NCBI RefSeq assembly: GCF_014295035.1
Contig: NZ_CP060404.1
Coordinates: forward strand, 2,630,501 to 2,694,500
DNA from: Streptomyces buecherae
GTDB taxonomy: Bacteria > Actinomycetota > Actinomycetes > Streptomycetales > Streptomycetaceae
Length of the DNA stretch: 64,000 nucleotides
Direction: 5' to 3'
Shown: positions 9,365 through 18,150 of the stretch, piece by piece
Numbering within the stretch: the stretch's first letter is position 1
Layout of the letters: each line of letters opens with the position of its first letter
Program-made: the position numbers and the translations under genes
Notes under the pieces: model-generated
Seen by the model: the letters and a program-made list of their open reading frames with translations, nothing else
The model's database searches: none
Told to the model about the DNA's origin: nothing

Positions 9365-9378
9365 CTGGCCTAGACCAG
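9365..9378. promoter_or_regulatory. DasR-like (dre) site upstream of SARP gene
   Basis: CTGGCCTAGACCAG matches 12 of 16 positions of the DasR-responsive element ACTGGTCTAGACCACT when flanks are included. It lies about 440 bases before the SARP start. DasR is known to repress pathway activators in Streptomyces until N-acetylglucosamine accumulates; binding here is a prediction. Confidence 0.45.
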
Positions 9379-9818
9379 CGGGCCAAGGTGGTCGGCGGTT
9401 GGGCGAATTAGGCAGTGGGATGACCATCCGCCGCAGAGCTGGAAGGACCATAGGTGCTCGGCTCAAAGCGGGTTACTATCTGGATCGTTCGAAGACCGAA
9501 GGCGCCCCATCATGCGGAACTATCGACTCACTAGTGAACTGTTGAACGACCGACTTGAGGTGACATAGACTGCCTGCTGGCTCCAGATTTGCTCGACTTT
9601 CAGCCACGGGGGGATGAACAGGCGACGCAGCAAGGCCATACGAAAACAGGCACGACGGAACAGCGACGGACGCCCGTCCCCCAGCGGAGCGGCCCACACG
9701 GGGACCAGCGGCAAGGCGAATCCCGGTGCTGTCATGGCGTCTTGCCTGCGTGGCCTCTCCACGCGTCCCTCTCATCGAGCCTCTCGTCACACTCTTCTGG
9801 AAGGTGAACGAGAACGTC

Positions 9819-10724
9819 ATGGAATTTGCCATATTGGGCCCGCTTCGCATGAACGAACAGGGGCGTTCTTATACCCCAACCGCACCGAAGCAACGGCAGC
9901 TTCTGGCCCTGCTGCTCCTCAACGCCAATCAGGTCGTTTCCACCAGCACCTGCATAGATGAACTGTGGGAAACGTCGCCACCCAACACGGCGCTGTCCAC
10001 CCTGCAGTCCTATATCCTCCAACTGCGGCGCACACTGCGCAGAGTCCCGCGCATCGGCAGTTTACAAGCCGCGCGTCGCGTTCTGGAGACCCGCGATGGT
10101 GGCTATTTGCTCGCGGTCCGCAACGATGAACTCGACGTCAATATCTTCACGTCGCTGGTGCGCGAAGGCCGCGCCCAACTGCACCGCGACGACCACACCG
10201 CGTCCGCTCTCCTGACCCGTGCGCTGACCATGTGGCAGGGGTCCGCGCTCTCCGACGTCCAGGCGGGTCCGGTGCTCCGAGCCCACCTGGTGGGCCTGGA
10301 GGAGGACCGGATCAGCGTCCACGAGCAGCGCATCGACGCGGACCTGCGCCTGGGCCGGCACCACGAACTCCTGGGCGAACTCAGCGCGTTGGTCACCAAG
10401 TACCCCACGCACGAGAACCTGCACGCGCAGCTCATGCTGGCTCTCTACCGCTCGGGGCGGCGCGCGCAGTCCCTCGAGGTCGTGAAGCGTTTGCGCCAGG
10501 TGCTGCACGACGAACTCGGCCTGGAACCGTCGCCGCGGATGCGCAATCTGCACCAGGCGGTACTGGCCTGCGACCCGGTCATCGACAGCCCCGCGGGCAC
10601 CGACTCCGTCCTGGCGCTCGACCTCGCGCGTTACTCGTCGTCGCCCACCCTGCCCAGCCAGCCCTCGCCCGCCCTTCACGCCTCCCACCCCGCATCGGTG
10701 CACGCGCACGCGCACGGTAAGTAA
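9819..10724 (+). CDS. SARP-family pathway activator
   Basis: A 301-residue AfsR/SARP regulator without an ATPase domain. Residues 1-95 form the OmpR-like winged helix (MEFAILGPLR..., PKQRQLLALLLLNANQVVS, LQSYILQLRRTL), and the bacterial transcriptional activation domain follows (FTSLVREGRAQLHR...LGLEPSPRMRNLHQAVL). SARPs activate secondary-metabolite operons by binding direct repeats near -35 elements. The ATG at 9819 is chosen because the protein begins exactly at the conserved winged helix; GTG 9804 is possible. A TTA leucine codon at 10062-10064 makes translation dependent on the bldA tRNA. The Ser/Pro/His-rich tail after residue 265 is not conserved in the family. Confidence 0.88.
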   Translation: MEFAILGPLRMNEQGRSYTPTAPKQRQLLALLLLNANQVVSTSTCIDELWETSPPNTALSTLQSYILQLRRTLRRVPRIGSLQAARRVLETRDGGYLLAVRNDELDVNIFTSLVREGRAQLHRDDHTASALLTRALTMWQGSALSDVQAGPVLRAHLVGLEEDRISVHEQRIDADLRLGRHHELLGELSALVTKYPTHENLHAQLMLALYRSGRRAQSLEVVKRLRQVLHDELGLEPSPRMRNLHQAVLACDPVIDSPAGTDSVLALDLARYSSSPTLPSQPSPALHASHPASVHAHAHGK

Positions 10725-10848
10725 CTCCGTGGCGTAATCGTTTCCGCACACGCGGCGGATGGTCCGAACTCTCCCTCGGCCCGTCCGGGTCGTACGGGTG
10801 TCACGCGCGTTCCCACCGAGCGCGCGTACGCTCCAGCTCACGCGCACC

Positions 10849-10877
10849 GCTGCCCGGTGTCCCTCTCATCGGGCAGC
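10849..10877. terminator. Possible terminator between convergent SARP and korB
   Basis: GCTGCCCG (10849-10856) pairs with CGGGCAGC (10870-10877) between the convergent genes. The stem is short (8 base pairs) with a 13-base loop, so the call is tentative. Confidence 0.4.
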
Positions 10878-10950
10878 ACGCCGGACAGGCCAACCGCCGT
10901 TGTGAGCCGGCCTGTTGCGCGGTCGTGCCGACGGCGCGGCGTGTGCTGGT

Positions 10951-12153
10951 TCAGTGGGTGACGGTCCAGGTGTCGTTGCCGGCGAGGAGGGTGGCGAGGT
11001 CGCCCTTGCCCTGGGCTTCGATGGCTTGGTCGAGTTGGTCGCTCATCAACGTGTCGTAGACCGGGCGCTCCACACTGCGCAACACGCCGATGGGTGTGTG
11101 GTGGAGGGTGTCGGCGTCCGCGAGTCGGGTCAGTGCGAACGCGGTGGTCGGGGACGCGGCCCGCGCGTCATGAACCAACACGCCGTCCGTGCCTTCCTCC
11201 CGCACGTCCACCACCCGCAGATCCCCACTGGCCTGGTCACGAACCACGCCCTTGGAGCCCAGTCCGTCCTCGGCGGGCGCGCCGAAGCGGATGGGTTGGC
11301 CGTGTTCCAGTCGGATCACGGCTTCCAGCGCGCGGTCCTTGTCTTTGAGGACCTCGAAGGCGCCGTCGTTGAAGATGTTGCAGTTCTGGTAGATCTCCAC
11401 CAACGCCGTGCCCGGATGCGCGGCCGCCGCCCGCAACACGCTCGTCAGGTGCTGGCGGTCGGAGTCCACCGTCCGTGCCACGAACGAGGCTTCGGCGCCC
11501 AGGGCGAGGGAGAGTGGGTTGAAGGGGGCGTCCAGGGAACCCATCGGTGTCGACTTCGTGATCTTCCCGACCTCCGAGGTCGGGGAGTACTGGCCCTTGG
11601 TCAGTCCGTAGATCCGGTTGTTGAACAACAGGATCTTCAGGTTCACGTTGCGTCGCAACGCGTGGATGAGATGGTTCCCACCGATCGAGAGGGCGTCGCC
11701 ATCACCGGTGACCACCCATACCGACAGATCCCGTCGCGAGGTCGCCAACCCCGTCGCGATCGCCGGCGCCCGCCCGTGAATGGAGTGCATGCCGTAGGTG
11801 TTCATGTAGTACGGGAAACGGCTGGAACACCCGATCCCGGACACGAACACGATGTTCTCCCGCGCCAGGCCCAACTCCGGCATGAAACCCTGCACGGCCG
11901 CCAACACCGCGTAGTCCCCACACCCCGGACACCACCGCACTTCCTGATCGGACTTGAAGTCCTTCATCGACTGCTTACCCTCAGCCCGCGGCACCAACGA
12001 CAACAACCCCCGCCCCCCACCCTCAGAAGAACCAGCGGGAGAAACAGCGGGCATGCCAGCAGCACCGGACGTGCCAGCACTGGACGCGGCAGCGGCGGGC
12101 GTGGACGTTTCGGGCGTGGTGGTGGGTGTTTGGGGGGTGGTGGGGTTAGGCAT
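10951..12153 (-). CDS. korB: 2-oxoacid:ferredoxin oxidoreductase, beta subunit
   Basis: A 400-residue beta subunit of a 2-oxoglutarate or related 2-oxoacid:ferredoxin oxidoreductase. It holds thiamine diphosphate through the motif TGDGDALSIGGNH and has the iron-sulfur cysteines in CPGCGDYAV and SGIGCSSR and a later Cys in YQNCNIFND. With the alpha subunit it converts 2-oxoacids to acyl-CoA, giving reduced ferredoxin, or runs in reverse. The N-terminal 40 residues are a Pro/Thr/Ser/Ala-rich extension before the conserved core. The ATG overlaps the alpha-gene stop by eight bases. The pair ends an operon that begins with aminotransferase genes, an unusual place for a central-metabolism enzyme. 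Confidence 0.92.
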   Translation of the reverse strand: MPNPTTPQTPTTTPETSTPAAAASSAGTSGAAGMPAVSPAGSSEGGGRGLLSLVPRAEGKQSMKDFKSDQEVRWCPGCGDYAVLAAVQGFMPELGLARENIVFVSGIGCSSRFPYYMNTYGMHSIHGRAPAIATGLATSRRDLSVWVVTGDGDALSIGGNHLIHALRRNVNLKILLFNNRIYGLTKGQYSPTSEVGKITKSTPMGSLDAPFNPLSLALGAEASFVARTVDSDRQHLTSVLRAAAAHPGTALVEIYQNCNIFNDGAFEVLKDKDRALEAVIRLEHGQPIRFGAPAEDGLGSKGVVRDQASGDLRVVDVREEGTDGVLVHDARAASPTTAFALTRLADADTLHHTPIGVLRSVERPVYDTLMSDQLDQAIEAQGKGDLATLLAGNDTWTVTH

Positions 12154-14089
12154 TGATGGCCTCCTTCAACGCGTTGGCCAACTCCTCGGCCTTGAACGGC
12201 ATTCCGTTGACCTGGGTGTGGGACCGGGCATCGATCGCGTACTTCGCGCGGATCAACGTCGCGAGCTGTCCCAGATTCATCTCCGGGATCACCACCCGCT
12301 CATACGAGGCAAGCACCTCACCCAGATTCGCCGGGAAGGGATTGAGATGCCGCAGATGGGCCTGGGCCAACGCCACACCCTCACCCCGCAACCGCCGGAC
12401 CGCCGCCGCGATCGGCCCATACGTCGAACCCCACCCCAACACCAACACCCGCGCCCCACCCGGGTCATCCACCCGCACATCCTCGACCACGACACCATCG
12501 ATCTTGGCCTGACGGGTGCGGACCATCAACTCATGATTAGCCGGATCGTAGGAAATGTTCCCACTGCCATCCTGCTTCTCAATCCCACCGATCCGATGCT
12601 CCAACCCCGCCGTCCCCGGCACCGCCCACGGCCGCGCGAACGTCACCGCATCCCGCTTATACGGCCAAAACACCCGCGACCCATCCGCCAACTCATGATT
12701 GGGCCCCGAGGCGAACCGCACCCGCAAATCCGGCAACCCCTCCACATCCGGCACCCGCCACGGCTCCGAACCATTGGCCAAATACCCATCCGAGAGCAAG
12801 AACACCGGCGTGCGATACACCAACGCGATCCGCGCCGCCTCCAACGCCGCATCGAAACAGTCCGCCGGCGTCGACGGCGCCACGATCGGCACCGGAGCCT
12901 CACCGTTACGGCCATACATGGCCTGCAACAAGTCCGCCTGCTCCGTCTTCGTCGGCAACCCCGTCGAAGGCCCACCCCGCTGAATATCCACCACCACCAA
13001 CGGGAGTTCCAGCGAGACCGCGAGCCCGATCGTCTCCGACTTGAGCGCCACCCCAGGCCCCGAGGTCGTCGTCACCGCCAACGACCCACCAAAGGCCGCC
13101 CCCAACGCCGCCCCGATCCCCGCGATCTCATCCTCAGCCTGGAACGAGCGCACCCCGAAGTTCTTGTGCCGCGACAACTCATGCAAAATATCCGACGCCG
13201 GAGTGATCGGATACGAACCCAAAAACAGGGGCAACTCCGCCTGTACGGAGGCCGCGACCAGGCCGTAGGCCAACGCCAGGTTCCCGGAGATGTTGCGATA
13301 CACCCCAGCCTGGAACGCGGACGAGGCCGGAGCCACCTCATAGGAGACCGCGAAATCCTCCGTGGTCTCACCGAAGTTCCACCCCGCGCGGAACGCGGTC
13401 ACGTTCGCCTGCGCCAACTGTGGCTTCTTCGCGAACTTCTTCCGCAAATACGCCTCAGTACCCTCCGTCGGACGGTGATACATCCACGACAACAGGCCAA
13501 GCGCGAACATGTTCTTACTCCGCTCAGCCTCCTTACGACTGAGCCCGAACTCCTTGAGTGCCTCGACCGTCAACGTCGTCAACGGCACCCCATGCACCTG
13601 GAACGCTTCCAGCGACCCGTCCTCCAACGGACTGGTCGCATACCCCACCTTCGCCATCGGACGCTTCGTGAACTCATCCGTGTTCACGATCAACACCGCA
13701 CCCGCCGGCAGATCCCCCACGTTCGCCTTCAACGCCGCCGGATTCATCGCGACCAACACATCCGGCGCATCCCCCGGCGTCAGAATGTCATGATCCGCGA
13801 AATGCAACTGGAACGACGACACACCCGGCAACGTCCCAGCCGGCGCACGAATCTCCGCCGGGAAATTCGGCAACGTCGACAAGTCATTCCCAAACGACGC
13901 CGTCTCCGAAGTAAACCGATCACCCGTCAACTGCATACCATCACCCGAATCACCCGCAAAACGGATAATGACTCGGTGCAGGGTCTCGGTCGCCTTCTCG
14001 GGCGGCGATCCGGCGGTGGACGGTGCCGCGCCCACGGTGGGCTCCGTGGCGGGGGCGGGCGCGGGGTGACCTGGGGCGGCCGGGCTCAT
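12146..14089 (-). CDS. korA: 2-oxoacid:ferredoxin oxidoreductase, fused gamma-alpha subunit
   Basis: A 647-residue subunit joining the gamma domain (residues about 40-230, IIRFAGDSGDGMQLTGDRF) to the alpha/pyrimidine-binding domain (GSYPITPASDILHELSRHKNFGVRSFQAEDEIAGIGAALGA-type region), the standard actinobacterial arrangement. It pairs with the adjacent beta subunit. The start at ATG 14089 gives an ATGA overlap with the nucleotide-sugar dehydrogenase stop, so translation is coupled to that gene. The frame stays open far upstream, but that extension is antisense to coding strand features of the dehydrogenase gene and has no family similarity. The DNA of korAB is less GC-rich than its neighbours. 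Confidence 0.92.
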   Translation of the reverse strand: MSPAAPGHPAPAPATEPTVGAAPSTAGSPPEKATETLHRVIIRFAGDSGDGMQLTGDRFTSETASFGNDLSTLPNFPAEIRAPAGTLPGVSSFQLHFADHDILTPGDAPDVLVAMNPAALKANVGDLPAGAVLIVNTDEFTKRPMAKVGYATSPLEDGSLEAFQVHGVPLTTLTVEALKEFGLSRKEAERSKNMFALGLLSWMYHRPTEGTEAYLRKKFAKKPQLAQANVTAFRAGWNFGETTEDFAVSYEVAPASSAFQAGVYRNISGNLALAYGLVAASVQAELPLFLGSYPITPASDILHELSRHKNFGVRSFQAEDEIAGIGAALGAAFGGSLAVTTTSGPGVALKSETIGLAVSLELPLVVVDIQRGGPSTGLPTKTEQADLLQAMYGRNGEAPVPIVAPSTPADCFDAALEAARIALVYRTPVFLLSDGYLANGSEPWRVPDVEGLPDLRVRFASGPNHELADGSRVFWPYKRDAVTFARPWAVPGTAGLEHRIGGIEKQDGSGNISYDPANHELMVRTRQAKIDGVVVEDVRVDDPGGARVLVLGWGSTYGPIAAAVRRLRGEGVALAQAHLRHLNPFPANLGEVLASYERVVIPEMNLGQLATLIRAKYAIDARSHTQVNGMPFKAEELANALKEAINA

Positions 14090-15348
14090 AGCGACTCGAT
14101 GTCCTTCGAGAGCGGCAGACGGTGTCGGCAGTCGAATATGTAGCGGGCCGATGCGGCGATGGCCTCGTAGTCGAACTCGTCGTGATCGGTGACGATCAGG
14201 ACGGCGTGCGCCCGGGAGACCTCCTCCGGGTCCGGCTTCACCTGCGTGAGCCCCGGTATGCCGGGCTCCTCGGTGACGTGTGGGTCGGCGAAGCGCACCG
14301 TGGCGCCGGCCTCGATCAGCAGCTTGGCGATGGGCAGCGCGGGCGACTCGCGGATGTCGCCGGTGCCCGGCTTGTACGCCAGGCCGAGCATCAGGATGCG
14401 CGCGCCGGTCACCGTCTGGTGCCGCCGGTCCAGGCCGCGGGTCAGCTTGCGGACGACGTACTCCGGCATGGCGTTGTTCAGCTCGTCGGCCAGCTCCACC
14501 AGGCGGAACCGCTTGCTGGACGCGCGCTCGACCTTCCACGACAGGTACAGCGGGTCCACCGGCAGGCAGTGGCCGCCGACCCCGGGGCCCGGGGTGAAGC
14601 GCATGAAGCCGAACGGCTTGGTCGCGGCGACCTCCAGGGCGTCCCACACGTCGACGCCGATGCCCTCGGCGTGCGTGGCCAACTCGTTGACCAGCGCGAT
14701 GTTGACGTGCCGGAACGTGTTCTCCATGACCTTCGCCAGCTCGGCGACCCGCGGGGCCTTCGCCAGCACCACCTCGCGCACGATGTCCGCGTAGAAGGCC
14801 CGCACCCGCTCCAGCGAGGCCGCGTCGATGCCCGAGACGACCTTGGGCGTGGTCTCGAAGGTCCACTCCGGGTTGCCGGGGTCGATCCGCTCGGGGCTGT
14901 ACCCGAGGTGGAAGTCCGCGCCCGGCTCCAGTCCCGAGCCGTCGCGCAGGATCGGCGCGAGCACCTCCTCGGTGGTGCCCGGGTAGCTGGTCGACTCCAG
15001 GATGACGGTGGCGCCCGGCCGCAGCCGGGCGGCCAGCGCCTTGCCCGCCGCCTCGATGTAGGACAGGTCCGGCACGCCCTCGTGCAGCGGGGTGGGAACG
15101 GTGATGACCGCGATGTCGAAGGCGTCCAGGTCCTCGGTGTCGATGCTCGCCCGGTAGGTGCCCCGGTCGATGACGGCGCCCAGGCGCCGCGAGGTGACGT
15201 CCCCGACGAACGAGTCGCCCACGGCCAGCTTCTTCACGCGGGACTCGTCGGTGTCGTAGCCGACGACCTGGTATCCGTGCTCGGCCGCGGCCACGGCCAA
15301 CGGCAGGCCGACGTACCCCTGCCCCACTACGACCAGTTTCGTGGTCAA
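14086..15348 (-). CDS. Nucleotide-sugar 6-dehydrogenase (UDP-GlcNAc/UDP-hexose type)
   Basis: A 420-residue NAD-dependent dehydrogenase that oxidises C6 of a UDP-hexose to the uronic acid in two steps. The Rossmann motif VVVGQGYVGLPLAVAAAEHG is at the start and the catalytic Cys261 is in GVGGHCLPVDPLY. The sequence style is that of WbpA/WbpO UDP-N-acetylglucosamine dehydrogenases rather than classical UDP-glucose dehydrogenases. The start is taken as TTG 15348, with GGGAG six bases upstream; a GTG at 15375 would overlap the aminotransferase gene by 17 bases. Together with Gfo/Idh and DegT genes nearby it fits a 3-amino-uronic acid route, though I see no glycosyltransferase. Confidence 0.88.
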   Translation of the reverse strand: MTTKLVVVGQGYVGLPLAVAAAEHGYQVVGYDTDESRVKKLAVGDSFVGDVTSRRLGAVIDRGTYRASIDTEDLDAFDIAVITVPTPLHEGVPDLSYIEAAGKALAARLRPGATVILESTSYPGTTEEVLAPILRDGSGLEPGADFHLGYSPERIDPGNPEWTFETTPKVVSGIDAASLERVRAFYADIVREVVLAKAPRVAELAKVMENTFRHVNIALVNELATHAEGIGVDVWDALEVAATKPFGFMRFTPGPGVGGHCLPVDPLYLSWKVERASSKRFRLVELADELNNAMPEYVVRKLTRGLDRRHQTVTGARILMLGLAYKPGTGDIRESPALPIAKLLIEAGATVRFADPHVTEEPGIPGLTQVKPDPEEVSRAHAVLIVTDHDEFDYEAIAASARYIFDCRHRLPLSKDIESL

Positions 15349-15358
15349 AGGACGCTCC

Positions 15359-16477
15359 CTAGTCGAAGAATTCACAGACCGAGTCGGCGATGTATTCCAC
15401 CTGACTGTCGGAGAGGTGGGGCCAGATGGGGATGGCCAGGTTCTGGTCGCTGGCGCGCTGCGCGCCGGGCCACTGGGCGCCCTCGGGCGCGAACCGCGCG
15501 AACGCGGGCTGGAGGGGCAGCGGCACCGGGTAGTAGACGTGCGTGCCGATATCCTTCTCGCTCAGCCAGGCGCGCAGGTCCGCGCGCCGCTCCACGAGCA
15601 GCGAGTAGACGTAGTAGCAGCGGCCGTTGCGCCCCGCCGGCGGCGCGAGCACGCCCCGGCCGGCCAGCGGCTCGAAGCGCTCCGTGTAGTAGTCGGCGAT
15701 GCGGGCCCGGCGCTCCAGGCGGTCCTCGAAACCGGCGTGCCGGTGGAGCTGGAAGGCCGCGATGATCTCGTCGAACCGGCTGTTCTGGCCGATCCTGTGG
15801 TGCAGGAAGCGGGTGATGCCGTCCTGCCCGTGGTTGCGCAGCATCCGTACGGTGCGGCCCAGCTCCGGGTCGTCGGTGAGCACCGCGCCGCCCTCGCCGG
15901 CCGTGCCGAACGCCTTGACCTGGAAGAAGGAGAAGACGCCGAGGTCGCCCCAGCGGCCGGACGGCACGCCGTCGAGCACGGCGCCCTGGGCCACCGCCGC
16001 GTCCTCGATGACCTTCAGGCCCCGGTCGTGGGCGATCTTGTTGATGCGGGGCATGTCGGCCATGATCGAGAAGACGTGGGCGGGCATCACCGCGCGCGTC
16101 CGGCTCGTGATGAGCGCCTCGACGGAGTCCGGGTCGATCACCATCGTGTGCGGGTCGACGTCCGCGAAGACGGGCGTGGCGCCGAAGTTGGCGACCGAGC
16201 TGGCCACCGGCTGGCAGCAGAACGCGGGCACGATGACCTCGTCGCCGGGCCCGATGTCCAGGGCCTGCACGGCGAGGTTGAGGCCGCCGGTGCCGCTGGA
16301 GCAGGCGATGACGTGCTCCGCCTCGGTCGTGCGGCGCAGCTCCTCCTCCAGCTCGGCGGTGCGCCGGCCGAGGATGAACTTCTGCTCGGCGTCCGTGCCC
16401 ACCTCGAAGAGCAGGTCCTTGAACGCCTGCCGGTCCGTCTCGAAGAGGTCCGGGGGGAAGAAGGGAATGGTGGCCAT
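15359..16477 (-). CDS. DegT/DnrJ/EryC1-family aminotransferase (first)
   Basis: A 372-residue PLP-dependent sugar aminotransferase. The PLP-binding Lys188 is in FSFFQVKAFGTAGEGGAV and the phosphate/pyridine region in VIEDAAVAQGA. The family transfers amino groups from glutamate or glutamine to keto sugars or cyclitols. GGAAGG is seven bases before the ATG and one base separates it from the stop of the upstream aminotransferase gene. Residues next to the catalytic Lys (QVKAFG) differ from the usual PTKxxG, so the substrate may be unusual. The substrate cannot be read from sequence. Confidence 0.88.
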   Translation of the reverse strand: MATIPFFPPDLFETDRQAFKDLLFEVGTDAEQKFILGRRTAELEEELRRTTEAEHVIACSSGTGGLNLAVQALDIGPGDEVIVPAFCCQPVASSVANFGATPVFADVDPHTMVIDPDSVEALITSRTRAVMPAHVFSIMADMPRINKIAHDRGLKVIEDAAVAQGAVLDGVPSGRWGDLGVFSFFQVKAFGTAGEGGAVLTDDPELGRTVRMLRNHGQDGITRFLHHRIGQNSRFDEIIAAFQLHRHAGFEDRLERRARIADYYTERFEPLAGRGVLAPPAGRNGRCYYVYSLLVERRADLRAWLSEKDIGTHVYYPVPLPLQPAFARFAPEGAQWPGAQRASDQNLAIPIWPHLSDSQVEYIADSVCEFFD

Positions 16478-16478
16478 G

Positions 16479-17669
16479 TCATCGCCTTCCGGCGTAGAAG
16501 TCCGAGATGGCGGCGCAGACCGTCTCCAACTGCGCCTCGGTCAGGTCCGGGTACAGCGGCAGCGCCAACGTCCGCTCGCAGGCCGCCTCGGCGTTGGGCA
16601 GGCTGCCGGGGCGCAGCCCGATGTCCGTGCCGGCGAAGCAGGGCTGGGTGTGCAGCGGGCGCGGGTAGTACGTCTCGGTGCCGATGCCGCGGGCCGTGAG
16701 GTGGGCCACCAGCTCGTCCCGGGCCTCGACCTCCACCTGGTAGACGTAGAAGACCGGCTCACTCTCCACGGAGCGCGGCAGGACGCGCGGCACGGCGAGC
16801 ACGCCGTCGGCGTCGCGCAGCCGCTCGGAGTAGGCCGCCGCCAGTTCGGCGCGGCGGGCGATGTCGCGTTCCAGGCGGGTCATCTTGGCGAGCAGGATGG
16901 CCGCCTGCACGTCGTCCATCTTGCTGTTGGTGCCGGAGACGCCGGAGAGGTTGGAGATGCCGGCGATGTGGTCGATGGTCTTGCCCATCCGACCGTGGTG
17001 GCGCAGCACGGCCGCCTGCTCGGCCAGCTCCTCGTCGTTGGTGAGGATCATGCCGGCGTCGCCGAGGGCGCCGAGCGTCTTGGTCGGGAAGAAGGAGAGC
17101 ACGCCGCCACGGCCGATGAGCCCGGCGTGGGTGCCGTCCCAGCGCATGCCGATCGCCTCGGCGCTGTCTTCGAGGAGCATGACGTCGTGCCGGCGGGCGA
17201 CGTCTGACAGCGCTGTCAGGTCAACCAGTTGGTGGAAGAGGTGGGCCGGCATGATGGCCTTGGTCCGCTCGGTGATCAGCTCCTCGACCGAGGCGGCGTC
17301 CATCCCGTAGTCACCGTCGTTGGTGATGTCCGCGAACACCGGCGTGGCGCCGGCGAGGCTGACGGCCGAGGCCGAGGCGAAGAAGGAGAAGGCCGGGACG
17401 ATGACCTCGTCGCCGGGCTCGATGCCGGCGGCGCGGAGCAGGATCACCAGGGCGTCGGTGCCGCTGTTGACCGCGATGGCCCGTGCGGCACCCGTGTAGT
17501 CGGCGATGGCCCGCTCAAGCTCCGCCACCTTGCGGCCGTGGGAGAACTTGCCCCGGTCGAACACATCATCCGTATGTCGGGTGATGAGCGGCCATAGCTC
17601 CTTGAAGGACTCCGCCTGAGTGAAGAACGGAACCGGCGCGGCGGGAGCATCGGTAAGCGTGGACACCAT
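16479..17669 (-). CDS. DegT/DnrJ/EryC1-family aminotransferase (second, first gene of operon)
   Basis: A 396-residue PLP enzyme of the same family as the next gene, with Lys197 in LSFFPTKTLGALGDAG and VMLLEDSAEAIG. It is closer to the classic sugar aminotransferase pattern than its partner. The ATG at 17669 is chosen because the family core begins soon after; no good ribosome site is seen and the frame is open upstream to 17873. It heads an operon of five genes ending with korB. Two dyads of one motif lie 40 and 140 bases upstream and probably bind the cluster activator. Two tandem DegT genes suggest two aminations or a divergent second function. Confidence 0.87.
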   Translation of the reverse strand: MVSTLTDAPAAPVPFFTQAESFKELWPLITRHTDDVFDRGKFSHGRKVAELERAIADYTGAARAIAVNSGTDALVILLRAAGIEPGDEVIVPAFSFFASASAVSLAGATPVFADITNDGDYGMDAASVEELITERTKAIMPAHLFHQLVDLTALSDVARRHDVMLLEDSAEAIGMRWDGTHAGLIGRGGVLSFFPTKTLGALGDAGMILTNDEELAEQAAVLRHHGRMGKTIDHIAGISNLSGVSGTNSKMDDVQAAILLAKMTRLERDIARRAELAAAYSERLRDADGVLAVPRVLPRSVESEPVFYVYQVEVEARDELVAHLTARGIGTETYYPRPLHTQPCFAGTDIGLRPGSLPNAEAACERTLALPLYPDLTEAQLETVCAAISDFYAGRR

Positions 17670-17708
17670 GGGAGTGACGCTATGGAGCGGCTCTGTGACG
17701 TCGCTACG

Positions 17709-17722
17709 GACAAGAACTTGCC
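17709..17722. promoter_or_regulatory. Cluster dyad motif, copy 1
   Basis: GACAAGAACTTGCC, one copy of a 14-base dyad (consensus about GRCAAGAWCTTGCC) found in three biosynthetic promoters of this window. It lies 40 bases upstream of the first aminotransferase start. The palindromic form fits a dimeric LuxR/GerE-type activator. Confidence 0.6.
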
Positions 17723-17807
17723 GGTAGCAGTCATTCCTGGCCAGCCGGCCCGAGCTGGGCGCCCCGTCGGCAAACCTGTCATACACAGGTGCCCAGGCCG
17801 GCGATAC

Positions 17808-17821
17808 GGCAAGATCTTGCC
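17808..17821. promoter_or_regulatory. Cluster dyad motif, copy 2 (perfect palindrome)
   Basis: GGCAAGATCTTGCC is a perfect 14-base palindrome, 99 bases from copy 1. It is the best example of the motif. Confidence 0.65.
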
Positions 17822-18082
17822 AGTCACCAGGGGCTTCCCCGACCCGGTGCGACCCCTCGCACGCGCCGCCCACACCTGGCGTGCACGGGCGGCTTCACTC
17901 CGTATTCAAGCTTCCACACGCCGTCCTGTACACCCCGTGTCGGATGTCCCACTGCCGCGGTCCACCCACCGGGACCGACCGGGCCGGCGCCGCTGGTCGT
18001 GCACCCAGCATGGCGTAATCCCGCGCGTGGCGCCGCACGGCACGCGCGGGGGCGCGCGGCAGAGGCGGAATCCGTCGGCCGG

Positions 18083-18109
18083 GCTTGGCGGACGGCCCGC
18101 CCGCCAAGC
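18083..18109 (+). promoter_or_regulatory. Inverted repeat before esterase-like gene
   Basis: GCTTGGCGG (18083-18091) pairs perfectly with CCGCCAAGC (18101-18109) around a nine-base loop, ending about 40 bases before the ATG at 18151. It could be an operator or a leader hairpin. Confidence 0.4.
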
Positions 18110-18150
18110 GAGCTTGACCTCAACCGCGCTTGAGGTCCGAGGGTGGCCGC

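Larger units (their letters stand above)
9137..9818. other. Long leader/intergenic region before the SARP gene
   Basis: 682 bases without a credible gene. It holds the terminator of the hemerythrin gene (9258-9293) and a DasR-like site (9365-9378). An AT-rich stretch at about 9455-9590 is the most likely SARP promoter area. Short open frames here lack ribosome sites and coding character. Confidence 0.5.
17670..18150. other. Divergent promoter region, DegT operon and esterase-like gene
   Basis: 481 bases between divergent genes. It contains two copies of the cluster dyad motif (17709-17722 and 17808-17821) and a hairpin next to the esterase-like gene (18083-18109). No credible gene is present. 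Confidence 0.6.

Noticed and set aside
11954..14143. 729-codon plus-strand frame
   Set aside because: Shadow of korA, with Arg/His/Pro-rich low-complexity sequence.
14090..14866. Upstream extension of korA
   Set aside because: Open frame only; lies inside the nucleotide-sugar dehydrogenase gene, and family similarity starts after ATG 14089.
15359..17669. AHBA synthase or ansamycin starter-unit genes
   Set aside because: The DegT proteins are AHBA-synthase relatives, but no aminodehydroquinate synthase, kanosamine genes or PKS are present.
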